Shown: piece after piece, positions 1 through 4,634 of the stretch
Layout: each line of letters opens with the position of its first letter
How positions within the stretch are numbered: the first letter of the stretch is position 1
Origin: an uncultured Eubacteriales bacterium
GTDB taxonomy: Bacteria; Bacillota; Clostridia; Oscillospirales; Acutalibacteraceae
Direction: 5' to 3'
Length of the DNA stretch: 6,320 nt
Assembly: GCA_900321665.1 (NCBI GenBank)
Contig: ONWY01000087.1
Span: 1-6,320 of the forward strand
Notes under the pieces: generated by a model
What the model was told of the DNA's origin: nothing
Databases searched by the model: none
Seen by the model: the letters and a program-made list of their open reading frames with translations, nothing else
Program-made: the position numbers and the translations under genes

Positions 1-596
1 ACATTGCCTCCGTAGATTTCAATTTTTTTTGTATAGCCGCCTTTACCTCCACCAATTGCGGCACCGTAATAGCAGTTGATTGTATGACCTGTTTCCACAT
101 CAAGGCTGCCGCCGTAAATACGGATGGTTCCCGTATCACCGGAATCTGCTCCGATAACGCCCTTATTGATATCCTCGGTCTCGGGTCCCTTTTCATAATG
201 GGCAAAGATTTTTCCGCTGTCATCTGCCTGCCCGTATATATTTAAGGTGCCGCCGCGGGATAAACCGATACCGTCGTTTGCGGTCAATGTGGCGCCATCG
301 CATAAAAGAATATTCACCGTGTAATCACCGATATATAAGCGCTCGGTGATGGTAAAACTGTCTTTGACTACATACCAACCCGCACTAAGGGTATTGGATG
401 ACCTGTGCTTCAAATCGGTATAATCGGTGCAGAACTCTCCATGCCAAACAACGGTGTTGGAGCTTTCTTTCCAACTGCGCTCAACATACGGAATACTGCC
501 TGTTTCCGCTGCTGCCGAAAGAGGAACAGCGCTAAACACACCAATAAGCATAACCAGGGTTAATACGATACTGATAAATTTTCTGATAGTTTTCAT
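1..596 (-). CDS. Secreted repeat protein with beta-helix-like GG repeats, N-terminal part (runs off left edge)
   Basis: This is an open reading frame of 198 codons, read leftwards from an ATG at 594-596 and still open at base 1, so the C-terminus is missing. The start is supported by AAGGAG (603-608) six bases upstream. Residues 1-30 form a signal peptide: basic start (MKTIRK), hydrophobic core, and a probable signal peptidase I site after the Ala run at 28-30. The mature part carries spaced motifs of the type GTLNIYGQ (116-123), GTIRIYGGS (156-164) and KIEIYGGN (191-198), with YGAAIGGG at 177-184. Alternating I-x-I-x-GG strands with Gly-rich turns are known from large secreted proteins of gut Clostridia and suggest a right-handed beta-helix or carbohydrate-binding region. 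Only two Cys (56, 99) fall before the repeats, plus one at 175. I infer export and a cell-surface or extracellular role; substrate and exact family are unknown. It has its own promoter and stands alone on this strand. Confidence 0.85.
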   Translation of the reverse strand, partial: MKTIRKFISIVLTLVMLIGVFSAVPLSAAAETGSIPYVERSWKESSNTVVWHGEFCTDYTDLKHRSSNTLSAGWYVVKDSFTITERLYIGDYTVNILLCDGATLTANDGIGLSRGGTLNIYGQADDSGKIFAHYEKGPETEDINKGVIGADSGDTGTIRIYGGSLDVETGHTINCYYGAAIGGGKGGYTKKIEIYGGN

Positions 597-652
597 GCTT
601 AACTCCTTCACTGTAGGCGATTGGCTTAACAGGCTGTTGTTTTCTAAGATGT

Positions 653-681
653 ATAATAATATTTATTATTTTAAAATGCAA
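653..681 (-). promoter_or_regulatory. Sigma-A promoter for the secreted repeat protein
   Basis: On the minus strand TTGCAT (676-681) and TATTAT (653-658) are separated by exactly 17 bases, in an AT-rich stretch about 60 bases upstream of the start codon. Each hexamer is close to consensus (TTGACA, TATAAT). Transcription would begin near 645, giving a leader of about 50 bases. Called from sequence only. Confidence 0.55.
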
Positions 682-828
682 GAGAATTTTTTGTATTTCA
701 TTTACTGTGTGCTCAACTTTCACACATAAAAAATCTCAATAAAGCTTAATATATCAAGGTTTAAACTAATAAAAATGTGAAAGCCATTTGTTAATAGACT
801 ATCTACTGTGTTGAATTTTTCACTAACT

Positions 829-1003
829 ATGCAGGCAGATGAGGCAAAGAAGTTTACGGAACAAATTTTCAACAGCAAAGCGTTTGAAAATTTCGTAAAC
901 TTTGAAAAGTTTAGGGGGTTTCCAAAGGGGGCTTAGAGATGTAAGCTAAGCGCCTTTTTGCTTACTTTTGTGTCGCTACAAAAGTATGTGCCCGCGCGGC
1001 ACA
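829..1003. repeat. Highly structured intergenic repeat-like element
   Basis: This stretch is a chain of inverted repeats. First, 850-858 pairs with 894-902 and 863-872 pairs with 884-893, giving 19 paired bases with only a 4-base bulge. Second, 896-903 and 906-913 form a perfect palindrome that competes with the first stem. Third, there is a terminator-like hairpin at 924-959. Fourth, TACTTTTGT at 963-971 faces its exact complement at 978-986. Fifth, TGTGCC at 987-992 faces GGCACA at 998-1003. A 35-codon frame from ATG 829 to TAG 936 runs through it but has no ribosome binding site. It resembles intergenic repeats I recall from gut Ruminococcaceae; copy number cannot be seen here. Confidence 0.6.
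924..959 (+). terminator. Terminator-like hairpin inside the structured repeat
   Basis: AAAGGGGGCTTAG (924-936) pairs with CTAAGCGCCTTT (946-957) around a 9-base loop, with one G-G mismatch, and TTTTT (955-959) ends the structure. It has the form of a Rho-independent terminator on the plus strand. No intact plus-strand gene lies upstream in the window, so its job may simply belong to the repeat. Confidence 0.5.
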
Positions 1004-1044
1004 AGCGCAAAGTAAAAAAATGTAAAAATTGCACGAAACGATTG

Positions 1045-1094
1045 TCAATAGTTTCATAAGATTTCTCGGCTTCGCTCGAAATGACAGCTATTGA
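1045..1094. repeat. Short interspersed repeat hairpin (CATTTCGAGCGAAGC type)
   Basis: Read on the minus strand the core is GTCATTTCGAGCGAAGCCGAG. ATTTC (1061-1065) pairs with GAAAT (1078-1082), and an outer arm TCAATAG (1045-1051) pairs with CTATTGA (1088-1094). I recall this core as a widespread intergenic repeat in Firmicutes and Bacteroidetes genomes. It contains no gene. Just after it, TACTTTTGTGCCG (1095-1107) repeats the 963-975 sequence with one change. Confidence 0.55.
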
Positions 1095-1133
1095 TACTTT
1101 TGTGCCGATTTTTCTGATAAATACAGTTGTTTT

Positions 1134-1159
1134 TCAACTTTTCCAACCGGGAAAGTTGA
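1134..1159. other. Intergenic hairpin
   Basis: TCAACTTTTCC (1134-1144) faces GGGAAAGTTGA (1149-1159) across a 4-base AACC loop, 10 of 11 positions paired plus one wobble. No U-tract follows on either strand, so it is not a standard terminator. Function unknown. Confidence 0.45.
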
Positions 1160-1212
1160 GCTGTGTGTGAATAAAAAATCATGCGGCATTTCTCTGTTAT
1201 CTCGGCAGATGA

Positions 1213-1256
1213 GCAGAAAAAAGTAAAAATCAGGCAGAAAAAAGTAAAAATCAGGC
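1213..1256. repeat. Two tandem copies of a 21-bp unit
   Basis: The unit GCAGAAAAAAGTAAAAATCAG occurs at 1213-1233 and again at 1234-1254 without a mismatch, followed by the first two bases of a third copy. On the minus strand the duplication gives two successive T-rich tracts directly after the hairpin at 1251-1276, so the duplicated segment acts as the tail of that terminator. Confidence 0.85.
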
Positions 1257-1276
1257 ACGGTTTGCACCGTGCCTGA
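1217..1276 (-). terminator. Rho-independent terminator, minus strand
   Basis: TCAGGCACGGT (1251-1261) pairs perfectly with ACCGTGCCTGA (1266-1276) around a TTGC loop. On the minus strand this 11-bp GC-rich stem is followed by TTTTTACTTTTTT, the expected U-rich tail. The transcript it ends would come from the right; no intact minus-strand gene lies there now, so it may serve a lost gene, a small RNA or the element at 1424-1701. Confidence 0.7.
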
Positions 1277-1335
1277 AAGTTTATCTTAGATAATTATTTA
1301 TTGGCAATTGCCGCCTGTGTGGCGAGGGTTAATCT

Positions 1336-1410
1336 ACACTAATGAAAATCTGCGATATTAGTGTGGAAAGACCGCACAAGTATATACCGCTACTGTCTTT
1401 CTACACCAAT
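1336..1410 (+). other. Segment with two mutually exclusive stem-loops
   Basis: ATTAGTGT (1357-1364) can pair with ACACTAAT (1336-1343), a perfect 8-bp stem. Alternatively the longer ATTAGTGTGGAAAGAC (1357-1372) can pair with 1395-1410, where 14 of 16 positions match. The two folds use the same central strand, so only one can form at a time. Such an arrangement is seen in attenuators and some small RNAs, but also in decayed mobile-element ends. No known RNA family is recognised and no U-tract follows at once. Confidence 0.4.
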
Positions 1411-1423
1411 CAAAAGGTTTTGT

Positions 1424-1701
1424 TATGGGTATGAGGATTCGAACCTTTTAGGTTTTTGTCGCCTCTTTTTCATTAATATTTCGTTAAAAAGCCTCGCAAT
1501 GCGTCAGCATTCCTTCGTTTTTTGCCTTATCTGAATAAAAAATAGACTGACAAAAACTGCGAAGCATCTCTCGCTTAGAAATTTTTGTGTTAATTGTTTC
1601 GTGTTTGAAGCCGCTTGGCTGACGCCAAGCAATGAAAAAACGGAAGAATTAGCCAAAAAGAGCAAGTGAGAGACTAAAAGGTTCGAATCCTCATACCCAT
1701 A
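1424..1701. mobile_element. MITE-like element with perfect 28-bp inverted ends
   Basis: Positions 1424-1451 and 1674-1701 are exact reverse complements of each other (28 bp). The ends contain GGATTCGAACC/GGTTCGAATCC, which is identical to the T-arm consensus of tRNA. Inside, each half carries a hairpin with the same loop at the same distance from its end: AATGC-GTCA-GCATT at 1498-1511 and GCTTGGC-TGAC-GCCAAGC at 1613-1630 (GTCA when read from the other end), 79 and 78 bases from the tips. Stem bases differ between the halves but pairing is kept. No transposase is encoded and no clear target-site duplication is visible. A non-autonomous element or structured intergenic repeat is the best reading; the minus-strand open frame across it is not credible as a gene. 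Confidence 0.6.
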
Positions 1702-1836
1702 CTCATAGTATAACATAAAAAAGCAAGTAGGGGCTGTCTCACGGACGTGAGGCAGCTCATATCTTTTTCTGTGTTTAGTTTTGAACATTTTCAACGATTT
1801 TTGTTGATTTTTCAGCAGATTTGAGCACACTAAACC

Positions 1837-1858
1837 AAGGATGTTGCCATCCTTTTTT
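1837..1858 (+). terminator. Hairpin with T-tract downstream of the transposase remnant
   Basis: AAGGATG (1837-1843) pairs with CATCCTT (1848-1854) across TTGC, followed by TTTT on the plus strand. An outer AGCAC (1824-1828) can also pair with GTGCT (1858-1862). It lies about 20 bases beyond the transposase stop codon and is probably part of the insertion sequence, shielding or ending transcription at its edge. Confidence 0.5.
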
Positions 1859-1880
1859 GTGCTATTCAGTTTTGGATATT

Positions 1881-2125
1881 TTAAGCAGCGTCAAGCTTAA
1901 AAAGATAGGTCTGTGTTCTTTTATTCCGTTGTTTGTGATTGTATTTATTCACATCATTAGCAAAGCAAAGAAAGAACATTTCCGTGCTCACATTTTCTTT
2001 GCCTCCGGTTAAGAATCTTCTGAAATGGTAATCTTGTTTAAGAACGCCAAATGCTCCTTCCACTTGTATAGAACGATTTACTCATACCCATTCCATGTTC
2101 ACTCGTAATATTTGCGAGTGAAATT
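1881..2125 (-). pseudogene. IS1182-family transposase, C-terminal remnant
   Basis: From 2081 down to the TAA at 1881-1883 the minus strand reads VNRSIQVEGAFGVLKQDY, then FRRFLTGGKENVSTEMF and a basic tail ending FKLDAA. This is the conserved end of IS1182-family DDE transposases, including the Glu of the VEGAFG segment, which I take to be the third catalytic acidic residue. Upstream in this frame is a TGA (2082-2084). In the neighbouring frame the homologous SLANITSEHGMGM continues (about 2084-2122), so about two bases seem lost near 2080, where RVNR would be expected. Further upstream similarity fades. A full transposase has roughly 450-550 residues, so most of the protein, including the first two catalytic acids, is gone. 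It cannot be active; ORF finders may call a 60-residue GTG-started protein at 1881-2063. Confidence 0.82.
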
Positions 2126-2165
2126 GTCAAGTAACGGTGAATACTCTATGCTTCTGAAAAAGTAC

Positions 2166-2194
2166 TTGACTTTCAATATATATACATATATAAT
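2166..2194 (+). promoter_or_regulatory. Strong sigma-A promoter for the 127-residue gene
   Basis: TTGACT (2166-2171) and TATAAT (2189-2194) are separated by exactly 17 bases, a near-perfect consensus. The spacer is alternating TA-rich. Transcription would start near 2201, giving a leader of about 55 bases. No operator palindrome is evident over the promoter. Confidence 0.8.
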
Positions 2195-2214
2195 TACTTT
2201 GTACATTGGAAAAA

Positions 2215-2230
2215 TCGGCTGAAAAGCCGA
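2215..2230 (+). promoter_or_regulatory. 5' UTR hairpin with GAAA tetraloop
   Basis: TCGGCT (2215-2220), loop GAAA (2221-2224), AGCCGA (2225-2230) form a perfect 6-bp stem capped by a GNRA tetraloop. It sits about 15 bases after the predicted transcription start and ends 11 bases before the GGGGAG ribosome binding site (2242-2247). It could stabilise the transcript's 5' end; it does not cover the ribosome binding site. Function inferred. Confidence 0.5.
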
Positions 2231-2255
2231 ATGTCAAGAATGGGGAGAATGAGTT

Positions 2256-2639
2256 ATGAAATTAAATCTTGAAATTGTTCGTTTTCATGCGGAAGATGTT
2301 ATTGCAACCAGCGGAACCAGCGGAGGAATTAATTATGTTCCGCTTTCAACCATATCAGGTTATGAAAATAAACAGCATATTTCCCTTTACTCCGAATATG
2401 TCGTTGATGCCGGTACAAATGTTCACATCGTAAATGACCAGGGACACAATTGGGTGATATGGACCCCTTCGCAACCAAATCAGGTGTCATACGGCGCCAC
2501 TATTCCTAACGGTTATAAGGCGTTCAGATACACCTGGTATGACTCCGGTACTTGGTATACAGAGGACAAGTCGTGGAATGAAATGGCTTCCGAATATGGT
2601 CTTACTACCGACCCGACAGGCTGGAGAACATCTAACTGA
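2256..2639 (+). CDS. Unrecognised 127-residue protein with leader-like N-terminus; candidate exported peptide precursor
   Basis: The ATG at 2256 follows GGGGAG (2242-2247) by eight bases. There is no Sec signal peptide and no membrane segment. Residues 1-20 have the pattern LEIVRFHAEDVIATSG. I recall related starts (E-hydrophobic-x-x-F-x-x-E-D-V-I-x-T-S) on many short unannotated Firmicutes proteins, where this part looks like a conserved leader before a variable body. The body is rich in Tyr (10), Trp (6), Ser, Thr, Gly and Asn, with YTWYDSGTWY at 92-101, and contains no Cys, so lanthionine or thioether chemistry needing Cys is unlikely. The gene has its own consensus promoter and terminator and is followed by an ABC exporter and a membrane protein resembling an acyltransferase, the usual company of exported peptides. 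Alternatives are a small folded cytoplasmic protein unrelated to the transporter, or a toxin or inhibitor. That it is a gene is near certain; its function is inferred from context only. Confidence 0.85.
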   Translation: MKLNLEIVRFHAEDVIATSGTSGGINYVPLSTISGYENKQHISLYSEYVVDAGTNVHIVNDQGHNWVIWTPSQPNQVSYGATIPNGYKAFRYTWYDSGTWYTEDKSWNEMASEYGLTTDPTGWRTSN

Positions 2640-2658
2640 CAAACCAATAAAAACAATT

Positions 2659-2691
2659 AACCTCCCTTGTGGTTTTGCAAGGGGGTTTTTT
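2659..2691 (+). terminator. Rho-independent terminator between the 127-residue gene and the ABC exporter
   Basis: CCCTTG (2664-2669) pairs with CAAGGG (2678-2683). The stem continues through AACC (2659-2662) and GGTT (2684-2687) if T2663 is bulged, and six T's (2686-2691) follow. It lies 20 bases after the stop codon and 20 bases before the exporter's start. No second promoter is obvious between them, so partial read-through is the likely way the exporter and the next gene are transcribed at a lower level. Confidence 0.85.
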
Positions 2692-2710
2692 GATGAAACG
2701 ACGGTGAATT

Positions 2711-4633
2711 ATGGAAAAACCAAAATACACGGGCATCAACCGCATCGCGCAAAGTGAAGCGCTGCAGCAGCTTATTGATATAATTCATGACGGCACCTTT
2801 TCCGATTTTGTGAAGGACTGGAAATGGATTTTCACCTTTTCCAAAAAATACAAGTGGATTATTGTGCTGTATACGGTTGTGGGCATCCTGGGCTCAACGC
2901 TCGGTATCGGCTCGGCATATGTCGGCAGAACGCTGATTAATATCATTGTGGATAAGCAAACCGAAAAGCTCTGGCTGCTGGTTGCCATCATGCTCGGCTC
3001 GGTTGCCTTTTCGCTTGTTATGAGCAGTGTGAGCAGCCGCATATTCACAAAAATATCCATCTATGTTAACAACGATATTCAGGCGGCGATTTTTGACCGT
3101 ATTATCGATGCTAAATGGAGCGACTTAAGCAAATATCCGAGCGGCGATTTGCTCAACCGGTTTAACGGCGATGTGGGCACCATTGCAGGCAACGCCATCG
3201 GCTGGATACCGAATTTAATTGTGAATATCTACACCTTTGCGCTGACCTTTATTGTGCTGCTTAAAATGGATGTGATGATGGCTTGGATTGCCATTCTTTC
3301 CGCTCCGTTCCTGCTGGTGATGAGCCACTATATTATGCGCAAAATGCAAATGTACCGCAAGCGCGTTCTCGAGCTGCAATCGGGGATGATGAGCTTTGAG
3401 GTGGAAACCTTTTATAACTTTGATATGATAAAGAGCTTCGGCATTATCGGCTATTATTCAAAGAAGCTGCGCGAATGGCAGAAAACCTTTAAGGAATTCA
3501 GCCTTGATTATAACAAGTTTGAAATTAAAACAAAAATCATGCTCACGGTTGTTTCCACCATTGTTTCCATGGTTGCTTTCGGCTACTGCCTGTTCCTGCT
3601 GTGGAACGGCAAAATCCTCTATGGCGACATGACCTTCTTTTTGCAGCAGCGCTCCAACCTGAGCAACAAGTTTAATAACCTGGTAGGAACAATCCCGGGT
3701 ATGCTCAATTCTGCCATTTCGGTGCGCAGGGTGCGCGAGCTTGTGGATTTGCCCCGCGAGGAGCACGACCCGGAAGCATATGAAAAAATGAAGGAAATCG
3801 CAAAGGACGGCGTTTCCATTAAAATGAAGGATATTTCCTTCGGCTATAACGAGGATAAGAATGTTTATAACAACCTGAGCTTTGAAGCAAACCCGGGCGA
3901 GATTATTGCCGTGCTTGCTTCCTCGGGCGGAGGCAAAACAACGCTTATGCGCATTATGCTCGGTATGCTCGAGCCTCAGAATGGTGCTGTTGAACTTGTG
4001 GGCAGTGACGGCGAGCCGGTTCCCGTTAATGCCGATTTGAGGCGGCTTTTTGCCTATGTTCCGCAGGGCAACACCGTGCTTTCGGGAACGATTGCGGAAA
4101 ACATGCGCATGGTGCGCCCCGAAGCGACTGATGAAGAAATTATCGATGCACTCAAAACTGCCTGCGCATGGGAATTCGTTTCGTTGATTCCCGATGGCAT
4201 TAACGGCACACTCGGTGAAAAGGGCAGGGGCATTTCCGAGGGGCAGGCGCAGCGCCTTGCGATTGCAAGAGCCCTTGTGCGTAACTGCCCGATTCTTCTG
4301 CTTGACGAGGCAACAAGCGCCCTCGACCTTGAAACCGAAGAAAGAGTGCTGCAAAACATCATCAAGCGTCATCCGGCAAAGGTGATTATTGTTTCCACGC
4401 ACAGACCGGGTGCATTAAAGCTCTGTCAAAAGCTCTATCGCTTAAGTGAAAACGGTGTTGAAAGCGTGAGCTACGAGGAAGCGGTGCAGGCAAGCGTTAT
4501 GTACTACGATATGGCGCAGACTGCTCGAGCTTCCGCGCCCGACCCGAGAGCATTTATGCCAAAACAGGACACAAAAGAACAAAAGGTTGAGCTGTTAACC
4601 TCAGACCCGACCGAGAATATGTGGGGGATTTAA
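2711..4633 (+). CDS. ABC exporter half-transporter (fused membrane and ATPase domains)
   Basis: This 640-residue protein has the type I exporter layout. About six membrane segments lie within residues 47-335 (clear ones near 47-68, 86-107, 165-184, 189-208 and 275-298), then an ATPase domain at 370-585. Visible ATPase motifs are a Walker A with Ala for the first Gly (A403-SSGGG-K409-T410), Q-loop Gln452 in YVPQG, signature ISEGQ (508-512) instead of LSGGQ, Walker B ILLLDE (528-533) with catalytic Glu533, D-loop SALD (536-539) and switch His564. All catalytic residues are present, so it should hydrolyse ATP. There is no N-terminal C39 peptidase domain, so it would not cleave a double-glycine leader itself. 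Residues 590-640 form an extra hydrophilic tail. It would act in the plasma membrane as a homodimer, or with a partner not seen here. The start codon has a weak site (GGTGA, 2702-2706). It lies just after the 127-residue gene's terminator; export of that product is inferred. Confidence 0.93.
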   Translation: MEKPKYTGINRIAQSEALQQLIDIIHDGTFSDFVKDWKWIFTFSKKYKWIIVLYTVVGILGSTLGIGSAYVGRTLINIIVDKQTEKLWLLVAIMLGSVAFSLVMSSVSSRIFTKISIYVNNDIQAAIFDRIIDAKWSDLSKYPSGDLLNRFNGDVGTIAGNAIGWIPNLIVNIYTFALTFIVLLKMDVMMAWIAILSAPFLLVMSHYIMRKMQMYRKRVLELQSGMMSFEVETFYNFDMIKSFGIIGYYSKKLREWQKTFKEFSLDYNKFEIKTKIMLTVVSTIVSMVAFGYCLFLLWNGKILYGDMTFFLQQRSNLSNKFNNLVGTIPGMLNSAISVRRVRELVDLPREEHDPEAYEKMKEIAKDGVSIKMKDISFGYNEDKNVYNNLSFEANPGEIIAVLASSGGGKTTLMRIMLGMLEPQNGAVELVGSDGEPVPVNADLRRLFAYVPQGNTVLSGTIAENMRMVRPEATDEEIIDALKTACAWEFVSLIPDGINGTLGEKGRGISEGQAQRLAIARALVRNCPILLLDEATSALDLETEERVLQNIIKRHPAKVIIVSTHRPGALKLCQKLYRLSENGVESVSYEEAVQASVMYYDMAQTARASAPDPRAFMPKQDTKEQKVELLTSDPTENMWGI

Positions 4634-4634
4634 A

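Larger units (their letters stand above)
1730..2165 (-). mobile_element. Truncated IS1182-family insertion sequence, transposase 3' end and right terminus
   Basis: The element is recognised from the transposase C-terminus encoded on the minus strand and from the sequence GGGGCTGTCTCA at 1730-1741, which matches what I recall of IS1182-type ends from Clostridia. That end folds into a hairpin: 1733-1742 pairs with 1747-1756 with one wobble. The N-terminal majority of the transposase and the other terminus are absent: no complementary TGAGACAGCCCC is found before the next gene. The left border near 2165 is approximate, being where transposase-like frames fade. The promoter of the 127-residue gene starts right at this border. 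Confidence 0.65.

Noticed and set aside
427..729. Plus-strand open frame of 100 codons
   Set aside because: It lies antisense to the secreted-protein gene and its promoter; the minus-strand gene has a signal peptide and a good ribosome binding site.
829..936. Mini-gene of 35 codons
   Set aside because: No ribosome binding site upstream; the sequence is dominated by hairpin arms, and the stop codon lies within a terminator-like stem. Treated as part of a repeat.
1213..1256. Possible CRISPR array
   Set aside because: Only two back-to-back copies of a 21-bp unit with no spacer between them.
1342..1434. Mini-gene of 30 codons starting at ATG 1342
   Set aside because: No ribosome binding site, and it is built from the alternative-pairing segment and the left inverted repeat.
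1674..1701. tRNA gene suggested by the perfect GGTTCGAATCC T-loop
   Set aside because: No D-arm or anticodon arm lies at the right distance, the T-stem pairs over only about three bases, and the same sequence is present inverted at 1424-1451.
1504..1830. Minus-strand open frame of 108 codons
   Set aside because: It spans the inverted-repeat element and the IS terminus, has no convincing ribosome binding site, and its composition follows the repeats rather than any protein family.
2693..2707. Four-codon leader ORF (ATG AAA CGA CGG TGA) before the exporter
   Set aside because: Too short and lacking a ribosome binding site; probably chance, though it would end just before the exporter start.
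3458..4402. Minus-strand open frame of 314 codons
   Set aside because: It is the antisense shadow of the ABC exporter ATPase region, with His- and Asn-rich composition and no recognisable domain.
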